Assembly: GCA_046048135.1 (NCBI GenBank)
Contig: JBJOGR010000048.1
Coordinates: 1-63,726 of the forward strand
Direction of reading: 5' to 3'
Source: ATZT02 sp046048135
GTDB taxonomy: Bacteria; Actinomycetota; Actinomycetes; S36-B12; UBA5976
DNA length: 63,726 nucleotides
Shown: positions 25,861-34,471 of the stretch, piece after piece
Numbering within the stretch: position 1 is the first letter of the stretch
How the letters are laid out: each line of letters begins with the position of its first letter
Made by a program: the position numbers and the translations under genes
The notes under the pieces: model-generated
Database searches by the model: none
What the model was told of the DNA's origin: nothing
The model's input: the letters and a program-made list of their open reading frames with translations, nothing else

Positions 25861-26619
25861 TTAGGCCTCTACATTTTCTTGGGTTTTTGTACCAGTTATA
25901 TATGCAACAACATCAGATTGAGATGTTTCAGATTTCTTAACCGCTGCAGTCATTTTTCCTAAATAAAGAACATAAATTCTATCTGCAACAGTAAATACAT
26001 CTTGTAAGTTGTGAGAAATAATAATTACTGCTTTTCCTGCATCTGCAAGTCTTCTAACTAATTGCAATACCTGTTCAGTTTGAGCTACACCAAGTGCTGC
26101 AGTTGGTTCATCCAAAATAACTACTTTGTTATTCCATAACACAGCTCTTGCAATTGCAACAGTTTGTCTTTGTCCACCAGAAAGTCTTGCAACTTTTTGT
26201 CTAACTGACTTAACGGTTCTTACAGATAATGAAGTCAAAGTGCTTGCTGCCTTTGATTCCATGTGACCCTCATCAAGTACACCTTTATTTGCTTGTTCTC
26301 TGCCTAAAAACATGTTGTGCACTATGTCTAAGTTGTCGCAAAGTGCTAAATCTTGATAAACCACATCTATGCCAAGTTCTGATGATTGTCTTGGACTTGT
26401 AAGTTCTACTTCTTGTCCTTCAAATAAAATAGTTCCTGAATCATAAGGCTGAATCCCAGCTAAACCTTTGATCAAAGTTGATTTACCTGCACCGTTATCG
26501 CCAACTAATGCAGTTACTTCACCTGCACGAATAGTAAAATTAACACCTTTTAAAACTTCAACAGGACCAAAACTTTTTTTAACGTCTTTTAATTCGATTA
26601 CTGGAGGTTGACTAGACAA
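25861..26619 (-). CDS. xylG: Xylose ABC transporter ATPase, single-domain form
   Basis: A 252-residue ATPase with Walker A GDNGAGKST (40-48), signature RLSGGQRQ (near 143) and Walker B VVILDEPTAA. Carbohydrate ATPases of the E. coli XylG kind carry two ATPase domains in about 500 residues; this is a complete single-domain protein of the FrcA type, which presumably acts as a homodimer. It is not truncated: the gene ends in a normal C-terminal region. It follows xylF after a 98-nt gap with a strong hairpin. Confidence 0.9.
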   Translation of the reverse strand: MSSQPPVIELKDVKKSFGPVEVLKGVNFTIRAGEVTALVGDNGAGKSTLIKGLAGIQPYDSGTILFEGQEVELTSPRQSSELGIDVVYQDLALCDNLDIVHNMFLGREQANKGVLDEGHMESKAASTLTSLSVRTVKSVRQKVARLSGGQRQTVAIARAVLWNNKVVILDEPTAALGVAQTEQVLQLVRRLADAGKAVIIISHNLQDVFTVADRIYVLYLGKMTAAVKKSETSQSDVVAYITGTKTQENVEA

Positions 26620-26657
26620 GTAATTTCTCCTTCGACCAGGTCATTGCTTTATTTAAA

Positions 26658-26697
26658 TATATGGTCTTGACACCTTGTAAGGTGCCAAGACCATATA
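26658..26697 (-). terminator. Strong hairpin between xylF and xylG
   Basis: A near-perfect stem of 17-18 bp with one mismatch (TATATGGTCTTG...CAAGACCATATA outer part, CACCT/AGGTG inner part) and a tiny loop begins 20 nt after the xylF stop. The downstream side on the minus strand is only weakly T-rich, so it may act as a partial terminator or as a 3' barrier that stabilises xylF mRNA. Either would give more binding protein than permease and ATPase, as is common in such operons. It is seen directly; its effect is inferred. Confidence 0.7.
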
Positions 26698-26717
26698 TAC
26701 GTGCTTTAAATCAGATC

Positions 26718-27821
26718 TTAGGAAAGACCGATTTCTGTACACTTAGCTGCTGCATCGCCGACGCAAACATCTGCTGCGGTTTTGCCAATGCGGTCAAGTG
26801 CTGCATTGAATCCGTCAAGAGATGCTGCATCTGCATACAACGCTTGTGGATCTGCTGCTTGGAATGGTGTTCCATCAGCCAATTGTTTATTGGTTGTTGG
26901 GGTTTCACCTTTCAAGATTGCGATTGCCAATTCAGCAGCTGTTGAAGCTTCAACTAAATAATCTTTGAAGACTGTCATACATTGCTTGCCTGACAATACG
27001 TTTGTCAAACCTTCAACAGAAGCATCTTGTCCAGATACTGGAACTTTCAAGTTGTTCTTGTCAAGGATTGCAATTGCTGATGCTGCGTTGGTGTCGTTTG
27101 CTGACACAACTGCGTCAACTTTTCCACCATTTGCAGTAAGAGCTTGTTCGAAGTTTGTTCCAGCTTTTGCGCCATCCCATGTACCATCTGGACGTTTTGC
27201 GCCAAGTGCTGCTTTGTCAACTTCTACACCTGCTGCTTTAAGTGCAGTGTCATATCCTTCAGCAAACATTGCTGCGTTTCCGTCTGTTGGGTCTCCATCT
27301 AGGAAGATCAATTCAGCGGTCTTTGGATCTTTACCTGCATCTGCTAAGCACTTTAAGATACCTTCACCTTGAAGAGTTCCAACTGTTACGTTGTCAAATG
27401 AAACGTAGTAGTCAACACCTTCAATTGGACGGTCATAAGCGATTGTTGGTACGCCTTGTGCTTTTGATTTAGCAGCAACTTGTGCACCAGCACCTTGATA
27501 ATCGGTGATGATCATTACGTTGCAACCAGATGCAAGCATTTGGTCACCAATGGTCAACATCTTTGCAGTGTCGCCTTCAGCGTTTTGAATGTCGGTTGTG
27601 AAACCGGCTGATTCAAGAGCTTCCTTCAATGCTGGACGATCTCCATTTTCCCAACGTGGGGATGATGCAGAGTCTGGCAAGATTACGCAAGCTAAACCAC
27701 TTGCAGCTGCTGCTGCTGTGTCTTCAGTTGCTGCGGAATCACTTGAACCGCTTGAGCATGCTGCTAATAAAAGAGCTGCTGCAGCGGTAACTGCTGCTAC
27801 TCCGAAAGAGCGTTTTAACAC
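26718..27821 (-). CDS. xylF: Xylose-binding lipoprotein of ABC transporter
   Basis: A 367-residue periplasmic-binding-type lipoprotein (Peripla_BP_4). The lipobox LLLAAC puts the lipidated Cys at residue 22, followed by a Ser/Ala linker. The sugar-binding fold shows DYQGAGAQVAAKSKAQGV, IAYDRPIEGVDYYVSFDN and VSANDTNAASAIA, all typical of xylose/ribose-binding proteins. The GTG start has GGAGAAC upstream. Codon use is richer in G+C than in neighbours, as expected for a highly expressed surface protein. It follows xylA by 57 nt. Confidence 0.93.
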   Translation of the reverse strand: MLKRSFGVAAVTAAAALLLAACSSGSSDSAATEDTAAAAASGLACVILPDSASSPRWENGDRPALKEALESAGFTTDIQNAEGDTAKMLTIGDQMLASGCNVMIITDYQGAGAQVAAKSKAQGVPTIAYDRPIEGVDYYVSFDNVTVGTLQGEGILKCLADAGKDPKTAELIFLDGDPTDGNAAMFAEGYDTALKAAGVEVDKAALGAKRPDGTWDGAKAGTNFEQALTANGGKVDAVVSANDTNAASAIAILDKNNLKVPVSGQDASVEGLTNVLSGKQCMTVFKDYLVEASTAAELAIAILKGETPTTNKQLADGTPFQAADPQALYADAASLDGFNAALDRIGKTAADVCVGDAAAKCTEIGLS

Positions 27822-27878
27822 TCAGTTCTCCTTTTGTTTGTTTTTAATCTTGTTTTGAATTAAATAAAACTTTTGATT

Positions 27879-29048
27879 TTATTTTTTCAAACCAAGAATG
27901 TGATCAATAGCTAACTGATCGAGTCTCTCGTTAAAGAATCCACGTTCTGCTAGCTTGTCGGCGTCAAACACCTCCTGTTTCAACTTGTTAGCTGAATCTG
28001 AGGAATAACCTCCGACAGTTGGTTGCGCTAATGAATCATGACCAGAAACTTTATGAGCTTCTTTTACTTCTGGATCTGCATCGTATGCGCGTGCTTTTTC
28101 TGCAAGTGCTAAATAATTTCTCATTGAATTTTTGGCGAATTCCCAAATACCATCACCATGTTCATTTCTGTATGGTCGAGAATCAAAATGTTTTGGACCT
28201 GAGTAGCCAGTTTTTTCTAATAATCTGACTAAGAAGAAGTTATCTTTAATTCCTTCTGAACCAAAACGAAGATCTTGATCGTATCTACCTATTTTTTGAT
28301 CATTCAAATCAATGTGGAACAACTTCTTTTGCCAAACAGCTTGAGCAACTCCTTGATAGAAAGAAAGTCCTGCCATAGTTTCATGTGCAACTTCAGGATT
28401 TATTCCAACCATGCTTGGATCATCCAAAGTTTCAATGAATGCCATTGCATGACCAATCGTTGGTAAAAATGTGTCTCCTCTTGGTTCATTTGGTTTTGGT
28501 TCTAATGCCATGCGCATTTTGTAACCATTATCTTTTATGTAACCAATAAAGAAATTCAAAGCTTCTCTATATCTTTCTAAAGCATCAAGTGGATACTTCG
28601 AACCTGCTGCTTCAACACCTTCACGTCCACCCCAAAAAACTGCAGTTGGTGCACCAAATTCTGCTCCGACATCAAGTGCTTTCAATACTTTTTGAATTGC
28701 ATACTTTCTAATTTGTGGATCATTTGAAGTGAATGCACCATCTTTAAAAACAGGATGTGTAAATAAATTTGTTGTTGCCATTGAAACAACAACACCTGAA
28801 TCATCTAGAGCTTTACGAAAATCTTTTTTAATTTTGTCTTGTTCGGCAAGTGTTGAACCGTATGGAAGTAAATCATCGTCATGAAATGAAACTCCCCAAA
28901 CATTTAATTCACCAAGTTTTCTTACAAAATCAGCTGGATAAATTGGCGGTCTTGTCGCTTCACCAAATGGATCTCTACCAGAGTGACCGATTGTCCATAA
29001 TCCAAATGCAAATTTGTCTTCTCTTTTTGGAGTCAAAGCGCCAGACAT
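27879..29048 (-). CDS. xylA: Xylose isomerase
   Basis: Converts D-xylose to D-xylulose in the cytoplasm; a metal-dependent TIM-barrel tetramer. The 389-residue length and sequence match the shorter actinobacterial class. Visible are GHSGRDPFGEATR at the N-terminus, the catalytic SFHDDDL (His and Asp of the ring-opening pair), the metal ligands in LEPKPNEPRGD and NPEVAHE, and the Asp cluster HIDLNDQ. The ATG has GAGG ten bases upstream. It lies between xylB and xylF on the same strand, with a possible operator upstream. Confidence 0.96.
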   Translation of the reverse strand: MSGALTPKREDKFAFGLWTIGHSGRDPFGEATRPPIYPADFVRKLGELNVWGVSFHDDDLLPYGSTLAEQDKIKKDFRKALDDSGVVVSMATTNLFTHPVFKDGAFTSNDPQIRKYAIQKVLKALDVGAEFGAPTAVFWGGREGVEAAGSKYPLDALERYREALNFFIGYIKDNGYKMRMALEPKPNEPRGDTFLPTIGHAMAFIETLDDPSMVGINPEVAHETMAGLSFYQGVAQAVWQKKLFHIDLNDQKIGRYDQDLRFGSEGIKDNFFLVRLLEKTGYSGPKHFDSRPYRNEHGDGIWEFAKNSMRNYLALAEKARAYDADPEVKEAHKVSGHDSLAQPTVGGYSSDSANKLKQEVFDADKLAERGFFNERLDQLAIDHILGLKK

Positions 29049-29073
29049 TCACAACCTCATTTCAGAAAGATTT

Positions 29074-29103
29074 TTATTGCAAAATATTTGCTATAGGCAA
29101 TAA
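29074..29103 (-). promoter_or_regulatory. Inverted repeat in the xylB-xylA gap
   Basis: The 152-nt gap before xylA contains a perfect 7-bp inverted repeat TTATTGC...GCAATAA with a 16-nt AT-rich centre that itself carries TATAGCAAA. It lies 26-55 nt before the xylA ATG, where an operator or promoter would sit. A small CCTC-aaa-GAGG hairpin lies farther upstream. No xylose regulator gene is in the window, so a repressor encoded elsewhere would be needed. Confidence 0.35.
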
Positions 29104-29200
29104 CTTACCTTGAACCTCTTTGAGGGGTCTAGCAAAGGTAGTCACAATTGAGCATCAGAAATATTACTTTTCGGTAACTTTTCGTACCAATAATTAACGA

Positions 29201-30592
29201 TTATTTATAAAGTGAATCAAATGCTTGGCGATAAGCGTTTCGGACGAAGTCTTTGTAGTCTGACTTGATTTCAATACTTCCTTTTTCCTCCCAGACCGGG
29301 GGTTTAGTTTCACCAGATAAAACCCAAGCAGCTTGCCTGGCTGCACCATCTGCAACATATTCAGACATTGGCGGAATATGAACCGGCACTTCAAACAATG
29401 TTGCAGCAATTTCTTGAACAGCTTTTGAAACTGCGGCCCCTCCAATTAAAACAACTCGATTTGGTTTAGTTTTTTGCCCAAAATTTGTGATGTAATCACT
29501 TGCTTCAGCCAAAGAACAAAGCATTCCTTCAATACACGCTCTTGCAAAATTTTCAGGAGTTAAATTATTTCTAGTTAATCCATGTAAAGAACCTTTTGAA
29601 TTTGGAAGATTTGGAGTTCTTTCCCCATCTAAAAACGGTAATAACACAAGACCTTGGGATCCTGGTTTTGCATTAAGAGCAAGTTTTGCAAAATCATCTA
29701 ATGAAACATTTAAAGTTGAAGCACCAGCATTGATAACTCTTGCTGCATTGAGTGTGCAGGCAAGTGGTAAGTAATTTCCAGTTGCATCTGCAAATCCAGC
29801 AATAATTCCAGAAGCATCATTAGTTGGATGAGATGAAACTGTATAGGCAGTTCCTGATGTTCCTAAAGAAATGACAATATCTCCAGGTTGTGCGCCTAGA
29901 CCTAAAGCTGCAGCCATATTGTCACCAGAACCAGGACCAATTTTTATTCCAGATTTTGTTTCTCCAATAACTTCATTTGGTTTAGCAACTCTTGGTACTT
30001 GTATTTCTCTTCCAAATGCAAGTTTCAATAAATCTTTTCTATATTCATTTGTGTGTGGAGACCAATAACCTGTTCCAGAAGCATCTCCTCTATCTGTCAC
30101 AAATTCATCTGGTTTGTTCATCAAATTCCAGCTCAAATAGTCATGAGGCAACATAACTCCAGATACTTTTTTTGCATTGTCTGGTTCATTTTTTGCAAGC
30201 CATCGAAGTTTAGTCACAGTGAAAGATGCCACTGGCATTGATCCAATTGCATCAGCCCAATTTTGTGCTCCACCAAATTCAGTTATTAAATCATTTGCAT
30301 CTTGAGCAGAACGAGTATCGTTCCATAAAAGAGCATCACGAACCACATTTTTATTTTCATCAACAACAACCATTCCATGTTGTTGTGCACCGATTGAAAT
30401 AGCTTTCACACCTTCAAATAAATCTTTTGATTTACTTTCAAATTCATTCCACCAAATTAAAGGATCAACTTCGGTAGCATCAGGATGAGTTCCCCTTGCT
30501 TCTCTAACTAACTCTCCTGTTTTTGAATCCCTGATTACAATTTTTACTGATTGTGTTGACGAGTCAACCCCTGCAACTAAATTTCTTGACAT
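29201..30592 (-). CDS. xylB: Xylulokinase
   Basis: Phosphorylates D-xylulose to xylulose 5-phosphate, feeding the pentose phosphate pathway. The 463-residue FGGY-family protein shows VAGVDSSTQSVK (phosphate-binding strand), the xylulokinase-type GAQQHGMVVV, LWNDTRS, ISLGTSGTAY, FLDGERTPNLP and the C-terminal adenosine site RVVLIGGAA. Its ATG lies only 1 nt after the acnA stop, so it is probably cotranscribed with aconitase as well as serving the xylose genes that follow. Confidence 0.94.
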   Translation of the reverse strand: MSRNLVAGVDSSTQSVKIVIRDSKTGELVREARGTHPDATEVDPLIWWNEFESKSKDLFEGVKAISIGAQQHGMVVVDENKNVVRDALLWNDTRSAQDANDLITEFGGAQNWADAIGSMPVASFTVTKLRWLAKNEPDNAKKVSGVMLPHDYLSWNLMNKPDEFVTDRGDASGTGYWSPHTNEYRKDLLKLAFGREIQVPRVAKPNEVIGETKSGIKIGPGSGDNMAAALGLGAQPGDIVISLGTSGTAYTVSSHPTNDASGIIAGFADATGNYLPLACTLNAARVINAGASTLNVSLDDFAKLALNAKPGSQGLVLLPFLDGERTPNLPNSKGSLHGLTRNNLTPENFARACIEGMLCSLAEASDYITNFGQKTKPNRVVLIGGAAVSKAVQEIAATLFEVPVHIPPMSEYVADGAARQAAWVLSGETKPPVWEEKGSIEIKSDYKDFVRNAYRQAFDSLYK

Positions 30593-30593
30593 C

Positions 30594-33242
30594 TTATTTA
30601 GCCAATTGTCTTAATACGAAAGGTAATATTCCACCATTTCTGTAATAATCTGCTTCTCCGGGAGTATCTATTCTTAATTTAACTTGGAAAGTTTTTTCAC
30701 CATTTTTACTAGTGGCAATAACTTTAAGTAATTGGGGAATAGAATTTTCATTTAATTTTTCAATTCCAGAAATACTAAATGATTCAGAACCATCAAGACC
30801 TAAAGATTCAACATTTTCACCTTCAATAAATTGAAGTGGCAATACTCCCATTCCCACTAAATTACTTCGATGAATTCTTTCGTAAGATTCTGCAATTACT
30901 GCTTTGACTCCAAGTAACGCTGTTCCCTTTGCAGCCCAATCTCTAGATGAACCGGAACCATATTCTTTTCCTGCAAGAATTATTAAAGGAATTTTAGAAT
31001 TTAAATAATCTACACTTGCATCATAAATTGTGTCTTGTATATCTTTTAAGAAATTAAAAGTGAATCCACCTTCAACTTCTTTAAGTAATTTGTTTTTCAA
31101 CCTAATATTTGCAAAAGTTCCACGAATCATTACTTCGTGATTTCCACGTCTTGATCCATATGAGTTGAAATCTTTTTTATCTATGCCATGTTCAATTAGA
31201 TATTTTCCAGCAGGTGAATCAATTTTGATACTTCCTGCAGGGGAAATGTGATCAGTCGTAACTGAATCCCCTAACCATGCAAGAACTCTGGCATTTGAAA
31301 TATCGGTTACTTTTTGAGGAGATTTTGGCATGTTTTCAAAATATGGTGGTTTTCTTACATATGTACTTGCACTTGACCAGGTGAATGTTTTACCTGTCGG
31401 TGTTGGAAGTTTTTGCCAACGCTCATCACCTTTAAATACATCTGCATATCTCTTAATAAACATTTCGCTATCTATTGCTTGGTTTATGTAATCTTGAATC
31501 TCTTTTGAACTTGGCCAAATATCTTTCAAATAGATTTCTTTACCCTCTTGGTTTCTTCCAATTGGGTCATTATTCAAATCAATGTTCATAGTTCCTGCAA
31601 TTGCATATGCCACTACTAGTGGAGGTGATGCTAAATAATTCATTTTCACATCAGGATTTATTCGACCTTCAAAGTTTCTATTTCCACTTAATACTGAAAC
31701 GGCGGCCAAATCTGCTTTATTAATTGCAGCACTAATTACTTCAGGTAATGGTCCACTATTGCCAATACAAGTGGTACAGCCATATCCCACTAAATCAAAA
31801 CCTAACTTGTTCAAATACGGTGTTAATCCAGATTTATTCAAATAATCGGTCACTACTTGAGATCCTGGGGCAAGGGTTGTTTTAACCCAAGTAGATCTTG
31901 CCAAACCTAATTCGACAGCCTTTTTAGCAACAAGACCTGCACCAATCATTACTTCTGGATTAGAAGTGTTTGTACAAGAAGTAATAGCTGCAATTACCAC
32001 AGCTCCATGGGTTAAATTAAATTTTTCTCCATCCAAATCAACTTCAATTTTTTTAGTTAAATCATTTGTGTAGTTAGGAAGAACTTTGTTGAAATTATCT
32101 TTGGCATTCTTTAAACTGACTCGATCTTGTGGTCTTTTTGGACCTGCGATACTTGGCTCAATCGTTGATAGATCAAGTTGCAAGTGTTCACTAAATCTTG
32201 GTTCATGATTTGGATCAAGCCACAAACCTTGCTTCTTTGCATAATTTTCTACCAATGCAAGTTGATCTGTACTTCTGCCAGTAAATTTTAAATATTCAAT
32301 TGTTTGTTCATCTATTGGAAATATTGCAACAGTTGAGCCATACTCAGGACTCATGTTTCCAATAGTTGCTCTGTTTGCCAATGGAACAGCAGAACAACCT
32401 GCTCCATAAAACTCCACAAACTTTCCAACAACTCCATGTTTTCTTAAGATTTCTGTAATTGTTAGAACTAAATCAGTTGCAGTTACTCCTTCTTTTAATG
32501 AGCCAGTTAATTTAAAACCCACAACTTTTGGAATAAGCATGCTTACAGGTTGACCAAGCATTGCAGCTTCTGCTTCAATTCCGCCCACTCCCCAACCTAA
32601 AACTCCTAAACCATTAACCATGGTGGTGTGTGAATCTGTTCCAACAACAGTGTCTGGATAAACAACAGAATCTTTTTCAAAAACGACTCTGGCTAAGTTT
32701 TCTATATTTACTTGATGAACAATGCCTGTACCAGGTGGAACAACTTTGAATTCTGAGAATGCGCCTTGTCCCCATCTTAAAAATTGATAACGTTCTTCAT
32801 TTCTCTCATATTCCAAATCAACATTTATTTGAAAAGACATATTGGAACCAAATGAATCAGCAATTACAGAGTGATCAATTACTAATTCAGCAGGAGCCAA
32901 AGGATTAACCTTTTCAGGATTTCCACCAAGTTCAATCATTGCTTCACGCATAGTAGCTAAATCAACAATTGCTGGAACACCTGTGAAATCTTGCATAATA
33001 ACTCGTGCTGGAGTGTATGGAATTTCAATACTTGGTTCTGCATTTTCATCCCAATTAGCAATTGCATTTATGTGCTCTTTAGTGACATTTATTCCATCTT
33101 CAGTTCTTAACAAATTTTCAAGAAGAATTTTTAAACTAAATGGTAAAGACTTGGACCCTGATACTTTAGTTATATCAAACATTTGACATGATCTTGAATT
33201 AAATTCAAGGTTAACTTTGGCGTCAAAAGAGTTAAGGCTCAT
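30594..33242 (-). CDS. acnA: Aconitate hydratase A
   Basis: TCA-cycle enzyme that isomerises citrate to isocitrate with a 4Fe-4S cluster. About 882 residues, normal for the AcnA/IRP class. The cluster cysteines are in ITSCTNTSNP and GYGCTTCIGNSGPL; the active-site block VVGTDSHTTMVNGLGVLGWG and the swivel-domain loop AGKEYGSGSSRDWAAKG are intact. The frame opens one codon earlier at TTG; ATG at 33242 has AGGA just upstream. It is followed directly by xylB. Confidence 0.96.
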   Translation of the reverse strand: MSLNSFDAKVNLEFNSRSCQMFDITKVSGSKSLPFSLKILLENLLRTEDGINVTKEHINAIANWDENAEPSIEIPYTPARVIMQDFTGVPAIVDLATMREAMIELGGNPEKVNPLAPAELVIDHSVIADSFGSNMSFQINVDLEYERNEERYQFLRWGQGAFSEFKVVPPGTGIVHQVNIENLARVVFEKDSVVYPDTVVGTDSHTTMVNGLGVLGWGVGGIEAEAAMLGQPVSMLIPKVVGFKLTGSLKEGVTATDLVLTITEILRKHGVVGKFVEFYGAGCSAVPLANRATIGNMSPEYGSTVAIFPIDEQTIEYLKFTGRSTDQLALVENYAKKQGLWLDPNHEPRFSEHLQLDLSTIEPSIAGPKRPQDRVSLKNAKDNFNKVLPNYTNDLTKKIEVDLDGEKFNLTHGAVVIAAITSCTNTSNPEVMIGAGLVAKKAVELGLARSTWVKTTLAPGSQVVTDYLNKSGLTPYLNKLGFDLVGYGCTTCIGNSGPLPEVISAAINKADLAAVSVLSGNRNFEGRINPDVKMNYLASPPLVVAYAIAGTMNIDLNNDPIGRNQEGKEIYLKDIWPSSKEIQDYINQAIDSEMFIKRYADVFKGDERWQKLPTPTGKTFTWSSASTYVRKPPYFENMPKSPQKVTDISNARVLAWLGDSVTTDHISPAGSIKIDSPAGKYLIEHGIDKKDFNSYGSRRGNHEVMIRGTFANIRLKNKLLKEVEGGFTFNFLKDIQDTIYDASVDYLNSKIPLIILAGKEYGSGSSRDWAAKGTALLGVKAVIAESYERIHRSNLVGMGVLPLQFIEGENVESLGLDGSESFSISGIEKLNENSIPQLLKVIATSKNGEKTFQVKLRIDTPGEADYYRNGGILPFVLRQLAK

Positions 33243-33296
33243 CAATCCTCACATTTATTTATTACTTCAAGACTATCAGTGGGCAAGTTTATGCTT

Positions 33297-34463
33297 TTAG
33301 CCTCGTGTAAACACTGCCACACTTTCAAAATGATGAGTCATTGGAAAGAAGTCAAAAACTTCAACTTTTTCAAGAATCCAACCATGATCTTTTGCCACAG
33401 CAGTATCTCTGGCTAAAGACGCTGGATCACAAGCAATATAAATAATTTTTTCCTCTGCTTTTTTACAAATACTTTGCATTACTTTCACTCCAGCACCAGA
33501 TCTTGGAGGATCCAAAACGATCAAGTCAAATTTTTCTCTATTTTTAAATATCCAATCTTCAACTTTTTGCTTTAAAGTTTTAACATGTTTAAAACTATGT
33601 AAATTATTTTTCGCATGTTCCGCCGCATCTTTACTACTTTCCAGTGCATATCCTCGTGCTTGAGGAAAAGCTCTTGCAATCACAGATGAGAAAACACCCA
33701 CACCTGAATATAAATCCAAAAATGAATCTAATTTCATCCTTCTAATTTCTTTTTCAATTAATTCAGTCAACACCTCAACAGATTTAGGATGCACTTGCCA
33801 AAAACCAGACCCACTAGATTCAAAACTTTCTTGATTAACATTTCTTTTTATAGTTAAATTTTTACTATTTTTTTCTATGACTATTACTTCATCATTATTT
33901 TTGACTAATTCAATCTCATCTGCTGGAATCTGCTTTCCTATGCCAGATAGAGTTTTGTTTATCAATTCATCTGCAATAATGCATTTTTCAACTACTTGAA
34001 TATCACTACTTTTGTATTTTCTAAACCCAAGATTTCCTTGGTCGTCAGCGATCATTCGAACTTTAGTTCTCCAGTTTTTTTCCTCTGGTTCGACTTCATT
34101 CATTCGACAAATTTCACGAGCTTGCGTAATTTTTCCTAATCTTTCAAGTTGCTCAATTAGTACTTCTAGTTTTAATTGCCTCTGGTAAGAAGCAGAGGTG
34201 TGCATCCAGTCGCATCCTCCACATCCTTGATTTTTAAAGTAAGGACACGGAGAATTTCTTCGAAATTTAGAAGAATTAATGACTCTTACGGTTTGGGCAA
34301 ACCAAGATTTTTTTCCTGGCGCCATTGAAATTAACTCTGCTTCAACTTTTTCGTTTGGCAGAGCATGTCTTACAAATATGACAACATTTTCATACCTGGC
34401 AACACAAAAACCACCATGAGCAACTTTTTCAATGTTTAAAGTAATTAAATCGCCAGGTTTCAC
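33297..34463 (-). CDS. TrmA/RlmD-family RNA m5U methyltransferase
   Basis: A 388-residue SAM-dependent RNA uracil-5-methyltransferase. An N-terminal TRAM domain (about 1-58) is followed by iron-sulfur cysteines C73, C81 and C84 (CPYFKNQGCGGCDWMH) and a fourth Cys in VVEKCIIAD, then the methyltransferase fold with LDLYSGVGVFSS, VLDPPRSGAG and the catalytic Cys in YIACDPASLARD. The target (tRNA or 23S rRNA) is not certain. The homologue sits beside the APC permease and trkA pair in Mycobacterium as well. Confidence 0.9.
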   Translation of the reverse strand: MKPGDLITLNIEKVAHGGFCVARYENVVIFVRHALPNEKVEAELISMAPGKKSWFAQTVRVINSSKFRRNSPCPYFKNQGCGGCDWMHTSASYQRQLKLEVLIEQLERLGKITQAREICRMNEVEPEEKNWRTKVRMIADDQGNLGFRKYKSSDIQVVEKCIIADELINKTLSGIGKQIPADEIELVKNNDEVIVIEKNSKNLTIKRNVNQESFESSGSGFWQVHPKSVEVLTELIEKEIRRMKLDSFLDLYSGVGVFSSVIARAFPQARGYALESSKDAAEHAKNNLHSFKHVKTLKQKVEDWIFKNREKFDLIVLDPPRSGAGVKVMQSICKKAEEKIIYIACDPASLARDTAVAKDHGWILEKVEVFDFFPMTHHFESVAVFTRG

Positions 34464-34471
34464 TTTTTAAC

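Noticed and set aside
25861..26619. XylG as a truncated two-domain ATPase
   Set aside because: The 252-residue protein is a full single ATPase domain with a normal end, as in FrcA-type systems; no second half remains nearby.
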